Source: Actinomycetota bacterium (GTDB taxonomy: Bacteria > Actinomycetota > Actinomycetes > Nanopelagicales > Nanopelagicaceae). Taken from it: a DNA stretch of 46,184 nt. A program made the translations under genes and the position numbers. Location of the stretch: positions 1 to 46,184 of the forward strand of contig VGAG01000006.1 in NCBI GenBank assembly GCA_016870835.1, written 5' to 3'. Of this stretch, positions 19,103-28,305 are shown one piece after another. The notes beneath the pieces are model-generated. The model made no database searches and had not been told where the DNA came from. It was given only the letters and a program-made list of their open reading frames with translations. Positions within the stretch are counted from its first letter, which is position 1. Every line of letters begins with the position of its first letter.

Positions 19103-19837
19103 GTGAGTGAAGCCGAGGGATATCCCGAAATAGTCTTTCGCGATGATGTAACTGTCGAATTGGTAAAGGCAAGTGCCAATGATGCTGACGTTATTTGGGC
19201 GGCTCGAGTTTCAACTGCTGGCGAACAATCTCGGGAAGAAATCGAAACTGATCCATCTAGATCCGCAGGATTGATTAACTATCTAGCGCGCGAGCGCCAT
19301 GGCTCTCCCTTTGAACATACCTCGATGACTTTCTTTGTGAGCGCGCCAATATTTGTATTCCGTGAATTTATGCGCCATCGCATCGCTTCTTATAATGAGG
19401 AGAGCGGTAGATATCGAGAGTTAAAACCAGTTTTCTACATCCCCAGCAAAGAGCGGAAACTCGTTCAAACCGGGAAGACTGGTCATTATGTTTTCGTAGA
19501 TGGAACTGATGAACAGTTCAAAGTAACCGTTGATGCCATGAAAGAGACTTATATCTTGGCTTATCAGAACTATAAGAAGATGCTTGATGCCGGGGTTGCT
19601 CGAGAAGTTGCGCGCGCAGTTCTTCCGGTAGCGCTCTACTCATCGATGTATGTCACGATGAATGCAAGAGCTTTGATGAACTTCCTATCGCTTCGCACCA
19701 GCCGCGAGGGATCACATTTCCCAAGCTACCCACAGCGCGAGATAGAGATGGTGGCCGAGAAGATGGAAGAGCATTTTGCACGCTTGATGCCAATTACTTA
19801 TGGCGCATTCCAGAAGTCAGGACGAGTAGCACCGTAG
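19103..19837 (+). CDS. thyX: Flavin-dependent thymidylate synthase
   Basis: Makes dTMP from dUMP using methylene-tetrahydrofolate, FAD and NADPH, yielding tetrahydrofolate directly, so it does not need dihydrofolate reductase to recycle folate. The ThyX motif RHR-X7-S is intact as RHRIASYNEES, residues 91-101, followed by GRY. The longest frame opens at TTG 19052, but GTG 19103 has a well-placed -10 and gives 244 residues, a normal length. Together with NrdJ it shows two oxygen-independent, cofactor-heavy routes for DNA precursors in one window. dapA follows after 12 nt with its own promoter. Confidence 0.96.
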   Translation: MSEAEGYPEIVFRDDVTVELVKASANDADVIWAARVSTAGEQSREEIETDPSRSAGLINYLARERHGSPFEHTSMTFFVSAPIFVFREFMRHRIASYNEESGRYRELKPVFYIPSKERKLVQTGKTGHYVFVDGTDEQFKVTVDAMKETYILAYQNYKKMLDAGVAREVARAVLPVALYSSMYVTMNARALMNFLSLRTSREGSHFPSYPQREIEMVAEKMEEHFARLMPITYGAFQKSGRVAP

Positions 19838-19843
19838 TAGCCT
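19838..19843 (+). promoter_or_regulatory. -10 element of dapA, leaderless geometry
   Basis: TAGCCT, 6 nt (TGGCGC), ATG at 19850; it begins directly after the thyX stop codon. The identical hexamer and spacing occur at alanine dehydrogenase and at the 62-residue gene. Confidence 0.6.
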
Positions 19844-19849
19844 TGGCGC

Positions 19850-20740
19850 ATGTCGACTCCGACGCCTTTTGGCCGCCTCTTAACGGCCATGATTACCCCA
19901 TTCAAAGATGATTTAAGTATTGATTGGGCCGGAGTTGAAAAGTTAGCCTCACATCTTCAGAGCACCGGTCATGATGGAATTGTTGTAAATGGAACTACCG
20001 GTGAGGCTCCAACCACTAGCGATGATGAGAAAGTTGAGATCATCAAGGTTGTTAAGAAGGTAACCGGCGGTAAGTTAAAGATTGTTGCTGGCGCTGGAAA
20101 TAACGAGACAACTCACTCGGTAGAACAAGCGGAGATGGCAGCGAAAGCAGGGGCTGATGGCTTGCTCGTTGTGACTCCTTATTACAACAAGCCGCCACAA
20201 GCTGGAATCGAAGCCCACTTTCGTGCGATTGCAGATAGCACTGATTTACCAGTAATGATGTATGACATTCCTGGGCGGACCGGGATGGCAATCGAACCGG
20301 ACACACTCTGTCGCCTTGCCGAACATAAGAAAATCGTTGCGTTAAAGGATGCAAAGGGCGATGTTGCTTCGACCTCTTGGGTAATAAAGAGATCAGGAAT
20401 TCCCGTTTATTCCGGTGATGACATTTTGAATCTTCCACTTCTATCAGTTGGCGCAGTCGGATTCGTTTCAGTCTGTGGCCACACGGTCGGTGCTCGCCTC
20501 CGTGAGCTGTTAGATAGTTGGTTTGCCGGTGATTCAAAGCGCGCACTTGCGATTCATCAAGAGTTATTATCGGTCTACACCGGAACTTTCCGTACTCAAG
20601 GAGCGATTCTTACAAAAGCTGCGATGAAGTTAATGGGACTTCCCGGCGGGCGTGTTCGCCTGCCACTCGTTGATGCGACTGATGCACAGATTTCACAACT
20701 TCGTGAGGATCTAAAACAAGGTGGAGTGAAACTCAAATAA
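19850..20740 (+). CDS. dapA: 4-hydroxy-tetrahydrodipicolinate synthase
   Basis: Condenses pyruvate with aspartate semialdehyde, the first step of the diaminopimelate/lysine branch. TIM-barrel enzyme of 296 residues with GTTGEAPT near 48, VVTPYYNKPPQ (tyrosine of the triad) near 108-118, and the Schiff-base lysine in VALKDAKGD near residue 166. The ATG has no Shine-Dalgarno sequence but a TAGCCT box 6 nt upstream. The stop shares one base with the RNase J ATG, a dapA-rnj pairing known in actinobacteria. Confidence 0.97.
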   Translation: MSTPTPFGRLLTAMITPFKDDLSIDWAGVEKLASHLQSTGHDGIVVNGTTGEAPTTSDDEKVEIIKVVKKVTGGKLKIVAGAGNNETTHSVEQAEMAAKAGADGLLVVTPYYNKPPQAGIEAHFRAIADSTDLPVMMYDIPGRTGMAIEPDTLCRLAEHKKIVALKDAKGDVASTSWVIKRSGIPVYSGDDILNLPLLSVGAVGFVSVCGHTVGARLRELLDSWFAGDSKRALAIHQELLSVYTGTFRTQGAILTKAAMKLMGLPGGRVRLPLVDATDAQISQLREDLKQGGVKLK

Positions 20741-22422
20741 TGAATCATCCGCATCCCGAACTCGGGTTGCCACCAAGACTTCCTGCAAAGACTCTTCGCA
20801 TAGTCGCACTTGGCGGACTTGCCGAAGTTGGAAGAAATATGACGGTTTTTGAATATGACGGCGAATTACTTGTCGTCGATTGTGGTGTCTTATTCCCAGA
20901 AGATAATCAGCCCGGCGTAGATTTAATCTTGCCGGACTTTTCCTACATTAGAGATCGCCTGCGCGATATCAAAGCAGTTTTTCTTACCCATGGACATGAA
21001 GATCACATCAGCGCACTCGGTTATCTCTTGCGAGAGCGGGAAGATATTCCGGTTATTGGTTCTCAACTAACTCTTGCCTTCTCCAAAGGAAAGTTAAGAG
21101 AACATCGGATCTCACCAATCACAATTGAGGTAAGAGAAGGTCAGCGCCGCAAAGTTGGAAATTTCGAACTTGAATTTGTCGCCGTAAATCACTCAATCCC
21201 AGATGCCCTGGCCGTCGTAATTCGCACTCCTGCTGGAACAGTTCTTCATACTGGCGACTTCAAGATGGACCAACTACCACTTGATGGAAGGATCACGGAT
21301 TTAGCTCGTTTTGCTGAGTTAGGGCGCGAAGGAGTTGACCTCTTTATGGTCGACTCGACAAATGCTGATATCCCCGGATACACAACTTCAGAGCGGGAGA
21401 TCATGCCGGTCTTGGATCGCGTAATTGCGAGCGCAAAGCGGCGCGTGATTGTTGCTTCCTTCGCCTCAAATGTTCATCGCGTCCAGCAAGTTATTGATCT
21501 TGCCTATACCCATAATAAGAAGGTCTCCTTTATTGGCCGCAGCATGGTGCGAAACATGTCACTCGCCTCAGAACTAGGTTTTTTACACATCCCACCAAAC
21601 ACATTGATTAGTGAAGATGAGATTGATGATCATGGTGAAGATGTTGTATTGATATCAACCGGATCTCAAGGTGAACCACTTGCGGCACTTTCAAGAATGG
21701 CAAATGGAGATCATCGGATCAAGGTCGGACCCGAGGACACCGTCATCCTTGCTTCATCTTTAATTCCTGGTAATGAAAATGCGGTTTACCGAGTGATAAA
21801 TGAATTGACGCGTTTTGGAGCCCGGGTTGTGCATAAAGGCAATGCGCTCGTACACGTTTCTGGCCATGCAGCTGCTGGGGAGCTTCTTTATTGCTACAAC
21901 ATAGTTAAGCCCAAGAATGTTATGCCGGTACATGGTGAATGGCGCCATATGAAGGCAAATGCTGAACTCGCTATTTCTACTGGAGTTCGGAGAGAGAATG
22001 TTGTGATTGCTGAAAATGGCGTTGTGGTTGATCTTGCCAATTCAAAAGCCGAGATTGTGGGCGCCGTACCTTGTGGATTCGTTTATGTCGATGGAATGAG
22101 TATCGGAGATATAACCGAGGACTCATTAAAAGATCGACGGATTCTTGGGGAAGAGGGATTCATCTCGGTGATTGTCGTAATTGATTCACAAACCGGAAAG
22201 ATTGTGGCTGGCCCAGATATTCACGCGCGCGGTTTTGCAGAAGATTTAGAGTTATTTGATGAAGTGAAAGTGAAAATTGAGAAAGCTCTCGCAGGTGCGG
22301 TAGCAGCCGGAACAAATGGCACACATCAACTTTCACAAGTGGTTCGAAGAACTGTTGGTAGTTGGGTTGGCGGCGAACATCGTCGACGCCCGATGATCGT
22401 CCCGGTCGTTATCGAAGTCTGA
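20740..22422 (+). CDS. rnj: Ribonuclease J
   Basis: Metallo-beta-lactamase fold RNase with 5'-3' exo- and endonuclease activity for mRNA decay and rRNA processing. The zinc motif THGHEDH is at residues 83-89, HTGDFKMD near 168-175, and the beta-CASP region carries VDSTNAD and later SGHAAAGE with HGEWRH. Length 560, normal. Its ATG overlaps the dapA stop (TAATG). With PNPase in the same window it supplies much of the RNA turnover machinery. Confidence 0.95.
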   Translation: MNHPHPELGLPPRLPAKTLRIVALGGLAEVGRNMTVFEYDGELLVVDCGVLFPEDNQPGVDLILPDFSYIRDRLRDIKAVFLTHGHEDHISALGYLLREREDIPVIGSQLTLAFSKGKLREHRISPITIEVREGQRRKVGNFELEFVAVNHSIPDALAVVIRTPAGTVLHTGDFKMDQLPLDGRITDLARFAELGREGVDLFMVDSTNADIPGYTTSEREIMPVLDRVIASAKRRVIVASFASNVHRVQQVIDLAYTHNKKVSFIGRSMVRNMSLASELGFLHIPPNTLISEDEIDDHGEDVVLISTGSQGEPLAALSRMANGDHRIKVGPEDTVILASSLIPGNENAVYRVINELTRFGARVVHKGNALVHVSGHAAAGELLYCYNIVKPKNVMPVHGEWRHMKANAELAISTGVRRENVVIAENGVVVDLANSKAEIVGAVPCGFVYVDGMSIGDITEDSLKDRRILGEEGFISVIVVIDSQTGKIVAGPDIHARGFAEDLELFDEVKVKIEKALAGAVAAGTNGTHQLSQVVRRTVGSWVGGEHRRRPMIVPVVIEV

Positions 22423-22457
22423 CGGCGCGCCTCACTCTCTAGATTTTTCAATTGCCA

Positions 22458-22463
22458 TACGCT
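22458..22463 (+). promoter_or_regulatory. -10 candidate of ftsK
   Basis: TACGCT, then 8 nt and ATG at 22472. Slightly longer spacing than the best examples; no Shine-Dalgarno sequence is visible. Confidence 0.4.
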
Positions 22464-22471
22464 TTTTCGTT

Positions 22472-24790
22472 ATGGCTACGAAGAGTAGTAAGAAGGCTGC
22501 GAGCGGATTCCTCGCTGGTTTATCGCGCCTGCTTACCTCTATTTGGCGGGGGATAGCAAAGGGGCTCGGCGCAACCATTCGTGCTATTACCAAAGGCGCT
22601 AAAGATTTAGATCCCGAACATCAACGCGATGGAATTGGCTTTCTACTTCTCATTATCGGATTGATTGCCGCTGCTGCATCTTGGTGGCGACTTGATAATT
22701 GGTTTGGCGATGCTTCTTATTCATTCTTCTATGGCGCGGTAGGAAGAGTTGCCATTCTTACGCCAATTCTCTTTGGATATTTTGCATTCCGACTCTTTAG
22801 GGCTCCACAAGATAAGGCCGCAAACGGCAGAGTTTTAATCGGATCAATCTTGATGCTAATTAGCGTTACTGGACTCATACACATTATTAACCCAACTTCA
22901 ATAGATACCGGCGCAACTGCGATGCGTGAGGGGGGTGGATGGATTGGGTACGGAATATCAACACTTCTTGTCGGCTTAGTAACTGATGTAATTGCCATTC
23001 CGATTCTTGCTCTCATCTTCTTGTTTAGTTTGCTAGTTATAACCGCAACTCCGCTCTCAACTGTTTTTGCATTTATAGGTGGGTTATTTAGCGGCGCTAA
23101 GGAGAAAGTTGGCGATGCGCTAGAAGAGCGTCGTGAGCGCAAGATCGAAGAGTTTGAAATCTCAGAAACCCCTCCTTTTGAAACACCGCTAGTGCAACAG
23201 CTACCTGAGGTTGAAGAAGAGATTGATGAAGAGAGTTTTGATGAAGAATTCACCGTTGAAATCCCGAAAGAGCAGGTAGCTGAGCCCGCAAAACCAGAGC
23301 GCCCAGTCCAATTAATTTTGCAGTCCATGGATTCATACATCCTGCCCGCGATGGAGATTCTTCGTGCCGGGCCAGCCTCAAAAGGCAAGAGCAAGGCCAA
23401 CGACTCTGTTGTTCAAGCGTTAACCGAGCTATTTAATGAATTTGAAATAGATTGCGAAGTTACTGGTTTTATGCGGGGACCCACGGTAACTCGCTATGAG
23501 GTTGAACTTGGCTCGGGCGTGAAAGTAGAGGCGATTACCGCCCTCTCGAAGAACATCGCCTACGCCGTAGCGAGTAGCGATGTGCGAATCCTCTCTCCGA
23601 TTCCCGGAAAGTCCGCAGTCGGAATTGAGATCCCGAATTCAGATCGTGAAATCGTCTCACTCGGAGATGTTCTCCGCTCGAGCGTTGCTGGTAATGATCA
23701 CCACCCAATGGTGATTGCACTTGGTAAAGATGTAGAGGGCAATTTCATCTGTGCAAACCTTGCCAAAATGCCACATCTATTGGTTGCCGGAGCTACCGGA
23801 GCTGGTAAGTCCTCAATGATTAACTCGCTAGTCACTTCTATCTTGATGCGCGCAACTCCTAATGATGTCCGACTAATTCTTATAGATCCAAAGCGGGTTG
23901 AGTTAAATGCATACGATGGCATCCCACATCTAATTTCTCCGATTATCACAAATCCAAAGAAGGCAGCTGAAGCTCTAGCCTGGGTAGTACGCGAAATGGA
24001 GTTACGATACGACGATCTCTCGACCTACGGATTTAGACATGTTGATGATTTCAATAAAGCGGTCCGCTCAGGGAAATTAGTAGCGCCTGCAAATGCGGAG
24101 GTTCCGCTACAACCATATCCATATCTATTGATTGTGGTTGATGAGTTAGCTGACTTAATGATGGTGGCAGCTCGCGAAGTTGAAGATAGCATCGTACGAA
24201 TCACCCAACTTGCACGCGCAGCCGGAATTCACCTTGTTATTGCAACCCAGCGGCCGAGCGTAGATATTGTCACTGGATTGATTAAAGCGAATGTCCCATC
24301 ACGACTCTCATTTGCGACATCTTCACTTGCGGATTCACGCGTTATTTTGGATAGTCCCGGAGCTGAGAAATTAGTTGGCCAGGGCGATGGACTCTTCCTT
24401 CCTATGGGCGCAAGTAAACCAATTCGTATTCAAGGAGCATATGTATCAGAGCGCGAAATTGAGCAGGTTGTAAGCCATGTTCGTTCACAATTAAAGCCGG
24501 TATATCGCGAAGATATTCTCAAACCAGTTGTAACTTCGCGTGGTATCGATGACGAAATCGGCGATGATCTAGAACTTCTTATCCAAGCAGTTGAACTAGT
24601 TGTATCAACTCAATTCGGATCAACTTCGATGTTGCAGCGAAAGTTAAGGATTGGTTTTGCTAAAGCGGGAAGGCTGATGGATTTGATGGAGACTCGAGGA
24701 ATCGTTGGACCCTCAGAAGGCTCTAAGGCTCGGGTTGTTCTAGTTAAGCCTGAGGACTTGGCTTCGGTGCTCTCCGTTCTTCAAGGGTGA
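22472..24790 (+). CDS. ftsK: DNA translocase FtsK/SpoIIIE
   Basis: Septal DNA pump that clears chromosome ends during division. Basic N-terminus, about four membrane spans (residues 50-200), an acidic Glu-rich linker (about 215-275), then the motor: alpha domain, Walker A GATGAGKSS near 440, LILIDPKRVELNAYDG near 470, LLIVVDELADLMM (Walker B) near 550, and a C-terminal winged-helix gamma domain (LVVSTQFGSTSMLQRKL onward). At 772 residues it has a shorter linker than many actinobacterial FtsK proteins. It is followed by a terminator-like hairpin. Confidence 0.96.
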   Translation: MATKSSKKAASGFLAGLSRLLTSIWRGIAKGLGATIRAITKGAKDLDPEHQRDGIGFLLLIIGLIAAAASWWRLDNWFGDASYSFFYGAVGRVAILTPILFGYFAFRLFRAPQDKAANGRVLIGSILMLISVTGLIHIINPTSIDTGATAMREGGGWIGYGISTLLVGLVTDVIAIPILALIFLFSLLVITATPLSTVFAFIGGLFSGAKEKVGDALEERRERKIEEFEISETPPFETPLVQQLPEVEEEIDEESFDEEFTVEIPKEQVAEPAKPERPVQLILQSMDSYILPAMEILRAGPASKGKSKANDSVVQALTELFNEFEIDCEVTGFMRGPTVTRYEVELGSGVKVEAITALSKNIAYAVASSDVRILSPIPGKSAVGIEIPNSDREIVSLGDVLRSSVAGNDHHPMVIALGKDVEGNFICANLAKMPHLLVAGATGAGKSSMINSLVTSILMRATPNDVRLILIDPKRVELNAYDGIPHLISPIITNPKKAAEALAWVVREMELRYDDLSTYGFRHVDDFNKAVRSGKLVAPANAEVPLQPYPYLLIVVDELADLMMVAAREVEDSIVRITQLARAAGIHLVIATQRPSVDIVTGLIKANVPSRLSFATSSLADSRVILDSPGAEKLVGQGDGLFLPMGASKPIRIQGAYVSEREIEQVVSHVRSQLKPVYREDILKPVVTSRGIDDEIGDDLELLIQAVELVVSTQFGSTSMLQRKLRIGFAKAGRLMDLMETRGIVGPSEGSKARVVLVKPEDLASVLSVLQG

Positions 24791-24807
24791 AGCCTTAAGG
24801 GTTAGAA

Positions 24808-24837
24808 AGAGATTAGGGGTTGCCCTTCTCTAATTTT
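24808..24837 (+). terminator. Intrinsic terminator after ftsK
   Basis: AGAGA (24808-24812), a 2-nt bulge, AGGG, loop GTTG, CCCT, TCTCT (24827-24831), then AATTTT. It lies 18 nt after the ftsK stop. This is the clearest terminator-like structure in the window. Confidence 0.65.
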
Positions 24838-24843
24838 CGGCGG

Positions 24844-24849
24844 TAAAAT
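24844..24849 (+). promoter_or_regulatory. -10 candidate of the rodZ-like gene (with leader and SD)
   Basis: TAAAAT about 26 nt before the ATG, with GCGAGG (24865-24870) as a Shine-Dalgarno sequence 5 nt before it. This unit is therefore not of the leaderless type. Confidence 0.4.
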
Positions 24850-24875
24850 TCGCGCTCCCAAACCGCGAGGTTTAC

Positions 24876-25589
24876 ATGTCGGTCGGCGCATCTTTAACGG
24901 AAGTTCGCAAGACAGCAAGTCTGTCTACTGGCGAACTATCTAAGCGCACCCGAATTCCAGAGAGCGTAATTGAAGATTTGGAGCGCGATAATTTCACGAC
25001 AAGTGGTGGACCTGCATATGCCCGTGGACATATTAGAAATATTGCACGTGTTTGTGGCGCAGATGCAGATCCAATACTTTCTAAATTTGATTCCCAGACA
25101 ATTCCATTAAATAAATCAATTCGTGAATTACTAAATGATACAAATGCAACAACTGCAAAGAAAGTTCGCAAACCAATTTCTTGGAAAGGCCTCACCGGAG
25201 TTGCCGCGGGTGTCGTTGCGCTTTTTGTATTTGGGGGAGCGCTAATATCTACGAGCAATAACAATGATGTTCTCTCCGAAGAGACCACTCAAGTCGTGGA
25301 GAGCGGCCCGGTAGCGAAGAAAGTTGATGGCGTTGAGGTAATTCTTAAGGGAGTTAATGGACTCTCATGGGTTGCTGTAAATGATAGTTCTGGAGCCACT
25401 CAATACAGCGGACGCATCCGCCAAGGCGAACAGATGACTTTCAGCGATGATCAGCTTTTATATCTTGTGATTGGTAACGCTGGGGCTATTCAACTTATCG
25501 TCAACGGTGAAAATCTGGGCATCCCCGGTAAAGTCGGTGAAGTTGTAAGACTCGAGTTTGGCCCACAAGCCCTCTCTAATCAAGGTTAG
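24876..25589 (+). CDS. RodZ-like helix-turn-helix membrane protein
   Basis: A 237-residue protein with RodZ architecture: N-terminal HTH_25-type domain (residues about 5-75, with LSKRTRIPESVIEDLE and GPAYARGHIRNIARVCG), one membrane span near 105-126, and an extracellular C-terminal DUF4115-like beta domain (about 150-235). RodZ links MreB to the wall-elongation machinery in rods; in actinobacteria without MreB such proteins exist with unclear roles. Here it sits between ftsK and rimO as in many actinobacteria. It is not a classical DNA-binding regulator as far as can be judged. Confidence 0.85.
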   Translation: MSVGASLTEVRKTASLSTGELSKRTRIPESVIEDLERDNFTTSGGPAYARGHIRNIARVCGADADPILSKFDSQTIPLNKSIRELLNDTNATTAKKVRKPISWKGLTGVAAGVVALFVFGGALISTSNNNDVLSEETTQVVESGPVAKKVDGVEVILKGVNGLSWVAVNDSSGATQYSGRIRQGEQMTFSDDQLLYLVIGNAGAIQLIVNGENLGIPGKVGEVVRLEFGPQALSNQG

Positions 25590-25598
25590 ATCGCTCGC

Positions 25599-25604
25599 TA
25601 GAAT
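25599..25604 (+). promoter_or_regulatory. -10 element of rimO, leaderless geometry
   Basis: TAGAAT, 6 nt (CTGCGA), GTG at 25611. Confidence 0.6.
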
Positions 25605-25610
25605 CTGCGA

Positions 25611-27014
25611 GTGTCGCCCACTCGCGCAAATCCTAAGACTGTTGCACTTGTTACTTTGGGATGCGCGCGAAATGAAGTCGACTCGGAAGAACTCGCTGGC
25701 CGCCTCGCAGCCGATGGTTGGGAGTTAATAAGTGATGTGGGTAGCGCAGATATTGCACTCATTAATACCTGTGGCTTCATCGAGTCAGCAAAGAAAGATT
25801 CAGTCGATGCCCTACTTGAGGCTCACTCACTAAAGAATGACGGAACTTTAAGGGCAGTAGTCGCAGTCGGTTGCATGGCCGAGCGTTATGGCGATGAGTT
25901 AGCCGAAGCTCTTCCGGAGGCAGATGCGATCTTAGGTTTTGATGATTATGCCGATATCTCAAATCGACTTCGCTCAATATTGGATGGTCAAAAACTCGAA
26001 GTCCATAAGCCAAAAGATCGCCGTTCGCTCATCCCAATTTCGCCGGCAAAGCGCCAAGAAGAGAGACAAGAATTTAAAGGCTCGATGGGCCAGGCTTCCG
26101 CCTTCTCTAGAAAGCGCCTTGGTGATGCGCCCCTAGCTCCGCTAAAGATTGCTTCGGGATGCGATCGCCGTTGCACTTTCTGTGCCATCCCGCAATTCCG
26201 GGGCGCCTTTATCTCGCGCCGTCCGACTGAAATTCTCGATGAGGCTAAGTGGCTTTCAGAAAACGGAGTCAGTGAGATTTTTCTTGTTAGTGAGAACACC
26301 ACTTCTTACGGGAAGGATTTCGGGGACTTACGAATTCTTGAGCGACTTCTCCCAGATCTTGCCGAAATAGATGGGATTGAGCGGATAAGACTTTCGTATC
26401 TTCAGCCAGCAGAAATTCGTCCCACACTTTTGCAAGCAATAGTTTCAACTCCAAAGGTTGTTCCATATTTTGATATCTCCTTTCAACATGCAGCCGGAAC
26501 ACTTCTTCGTCGGATGCGTCGATTTGGGGATGGGGAGAAATTCCTTCACCTCTTAACCCAGATCCGAGCGCTAAATCCTGAGGCAGGAATCCGTTCCAAC
26601 TTTATCGTTGGATTCCCAGGTGAAACTGAAGATGAATATCAAGTGTTAGTGGATTTCTTAAGTGAAGCGCGCCTTGATGCGATCGGAATATTTCCTTACT
26701 CGGATGAAGATAAGACCGAGGCGGTAACAATGACCGGAAAATTAGAAACTGAATTGATTAACGAGCGGACCGAATCGCTCCGTCGAGTTGCCGAAGAGTT
26801 GATTTACGAGCGGGCAAATGAGCGCATTGGGCAGCAAGTACGCGTTCTAGTTGAAGATAGCGAAACCGGCGAAGGCCGGGCCGAGCACCAAGGCCCAGAA
26901 GTTGATTCCACAACTTTTCTAAATTCTCCTCGCACCAAATTTAAAGTGGGCGAGTATGTAGATGCCATAGTTAGCGATGTGGCAGGAGCAGATTTGGTAG
27001 CTCAACCACTATGA
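25611..27014 (+). CDS. rimO: Ribosomal protein S12 methylthiotransferase RimO
   Basis: Radical SAM enzyme that methylthiolates the conserved aspartate of ribosomal protein S12. N-terminal cluster ligands are in [29 protein letters not shown] and VGCMAERY; the radical SAM cluster motif is CDRRCTFC at about residues 184-191, followed by AIPQFRG. A C-terminal TRAM domain is present. SAKKDS after the second cysteine separates it from its paralogue MiaB, also in the window. Length 467. It starts a four-gene unit rimO-pgsA-cinA-clgR. Confidence 0.95.
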   Translation: MSPTRANPKTVALVTLGCARNEVDSEELAGRLAADGWELISDVGSADIALINTCGFIESAKKDSVDALLEAHSLKNDGTLRAVVAVGCMAERYGDELAEALPEADAILGFDDYADISNRLRSILDGQKLEVHKPKDRRSLIPISPAKRQEERQEFKGSMGQASAFSRKRLGDAPLAPLKIASGCDRRCTFCAIPQFRGAFISRRPTEILDEAKWLSENGVSEIFLVSENTTSYGKDFGDLRILERLLPDLAEIDGIERIRLSYLQPAEIRPTLLQAIVSTPKVVPYFDISFQHAAGTLLRRMRRFGDGEKFLHLLTQIRALNPEAGIRSNFIVGFPGETEDEYQVLVDFLSEARLDAIGIFPYSDEDKTEAVTMTGKLETELINERTESLRRVAEELIYERANERIGQQVRVLVEDSETGEGRAEHQGPEVDSTTFLNSPRTKFKVGEYVDAIVSDVAGADLVAQPL

Positions 27015-27538
27015 ATCTGCCCAACGCGCTAACCGTCTTTCGCATTCTCGCCTTGCCGTTTTGCGCATGGGCGCTCTTTCAAAAAGATGGTCAAGATCCA
27101 ACCTGGCAGATAATTGCTTGGACCATGTTCTTTATCGTAGGCATGACCGATGTTCTTGATGGAAGGATTGCAAGAAAGCGAAATCAGATTTCACATTTTG
27201 GAATCATTCTTGACCCAATCGCTGATAAAGCATTTATCGCAACTGCGCTTATCGGACTCTCGATCCTAGGAAAGATGCCGTGGTGGGTCACGGTATTGAT
27301 CTTGGCGCGCGAGATTGGTGTGACAATCCTGCGCTTTTCAGTAATCAAGCGGGAGGTAATCTCAGCTAATCGTGGCGGAAAACTCAAGTCTCTTCTGCAA
27401 AACTTTTCCGTTGGTTTCTACATCTTGCCTATTCCTACCTCGCTTTACTTACCTAGAGACATTTTGCTTGGAGTCGCCATCGTGCTAACAATTTGGACTG
27501 GCGCTGAATATTTTAGGCAGGTGATCAAACAGAAATGA
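27011..27538 (+). CDS. pgsA: CDP-diacylglycerol-glycerol-3-phosphate 3-phosphatidyltransferase
   Basis: Membrane enzyme of the CDP-alcohol phosphotransferase family making phosphatidylglycerol phosphate. The family motif DG-X2-AR-X8-G-X3-D-X3-D is complete, running from the DG of DVLDGRIAR (about residues 38-46) to [16 protein letters not shown]-like [10 protein letters not shown] is at the N-terminus. Several membrane spans, 175 residues. ATGA overlaps exist with rimO upstream and cinA downstream. Actinobacteria have related paralogues with other alcohol acceptors, so the glycerol phosphate specificity is inferred from the gene neighbourhood. Confidence 0.9.
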   Translation: MNLPNALTVFRILALPFCAWALFQKDGQDPTWQIIAWTMFFIVGMTDVLDGRIARKRNQISHFGIILDPIADKAFIATALIGLSILGKMPWWVTVLILAREIGVTILRFSVIKREVISANRGGKLKSLLQNFSVGFYILPIPTSLYLPRDILLGVAIVLTIWTGAEYFRQVIKQK

Positions 27539-28008
27539 ACTTGGGCCAGGAAGTAATCAACCTTCTTCGAGAGCGTGGCGAGACTCTCTCGGTAGCGGAG
27601 TCGTTAACTGGTGGTTTACTTGCAAAGACGCTCACGGATTTTGAAGGTGCCTCACATTCATTCTTAGGAGGCGTAATTGCATATTCAATCGAAAGCAAGT
27701 TGCACGACCTCGATGTCCCTAAAGATGTGATTGATACTCGTGGGGCTTACTCACAGCAGGCCGCGATTGCTATGGCTGAAGGTGCAAAACGCAGATTTGG
27801 AAGTGATTGGGCAATCTCAACAACTGGGGTAGCCGGACCCGGTCATTCCCACGGAGTAGCCGCCGGCGAGGTTTGGGTCTCAATAATTGGCGGCCAGGTA
27901 CGAGAAAACATCAAGTTATCGCTATCGGGGGATCGGTCCAGCATCCGCTTCGGCGCGGTAGAGGGCGCGTTATCTGCCTTCACGCGTATCCTTAGAGCCT
28001 CGGATTAA
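27535..28008 (+). CDS. cinA: CinA C-terminal-type nicotinamide-nucleotide amidase
   Basis: Stand-alone 157-residue CinA C-terminal domain (PncC type) that deamidates nicotinamide mononucleotide in NAD recycling. Signatures: SVAESLTGGLLAKTLT near residue 20, SFLGGVIAYS near 43 and STTGVAGPGH near 99. The N-terminal MoaB-like domain of full CinA is absent, the usual state in actinobacteria. It overlaps pgsA by 4 nt. Confidence 0.92.
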   Translation: MNLGQEVINLLRERGETLSVAESLTGGLLAKTLTDFEGASHSFLGGVIAYSIESKLHDLDVPKDVIDTRGAYSQQAAIAMAEGAKRRFGSDWAISTTGVAGPGHSHGVAAGEVWVSIIGGQVRENIKLSLSGDRSSIRFGAVEGALSAFTRILRASD

Positions 28009-28023
28009 TTAGGAAGGATTGTC

Positions 28024-28296
28024 ATGGAGTTAATGCGCACCCATATCGGTAGCGCGCTTCGTGGCGCCCGGACATCTCAAGGCCGGACCCTTCGCGACGT
28101 TGCTAAAGAGGCTCGCGTCTCACTTGGCTACCTCTCTGAAGTTGAAAGAGGCCAGAAAGAGGCATCTTCCGAACTTTTAAATTCGATCTGCATTGCTTTG
28201 AATTTAAATCTCTCATCAGTACTCGTTGAAGTAGCGACTCAAATAAAGCTTCACGAAATCCCAGTACTTACGGTCGTCGACACGAACGCCGCGTAA
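28024..28296 (+). CDS. clgR: XRE-family regulator, ClgR-like
   Basis: A 90-residue helix-turn-helix protein: [45 protein letters not shown] is the Cro/CI fold with the ClgR-type recognition helix. In actinobacteria ClgR, encoded after pgsA and cinA, activates clp protease genes and is itself a Clp substrate. That role is inferred from family and position. AGGAAGG is about 5 nt before the ATG at 28024; a second ATG at 28033 is possible. Confidence 0.85.
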   Translation: MELMRTHIGSALRGARTSQGRTLRDVAKEARVSLGYLSEVERGQKEASSELLNSICIALNLNLSSVLVEVATQIKLHEIPVLTVVDTNAA

Positions 28297-28299
28297 GGT
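28294..28299 (+). promoter_or_regulatory. -10 element of the TetR gene, leaderless geometry
   Basis: TAAGGT, 6 nt (TTCGCT), GTG at 28306. The first bases form the clgR stop codon. Confidence 0.55.
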
Positions 28300-28305
28300 T
28301 TCGCT

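Noticed and set aside
22729-23400. 223-codon minus-strand frame inside ftsK
   Set aside because: Antisense to a well-conserved gene, Ser/Ile-rich low complexity matching the reverse of the acidic linker codons, no promoter or family.
24872-25288. 138-codon minus-strand frame over the rodZ-like gene
   Set aside because: The sense strand encodes a coherent HTH-span-DUF4115 protein; the antisense translation has no recognisable features.
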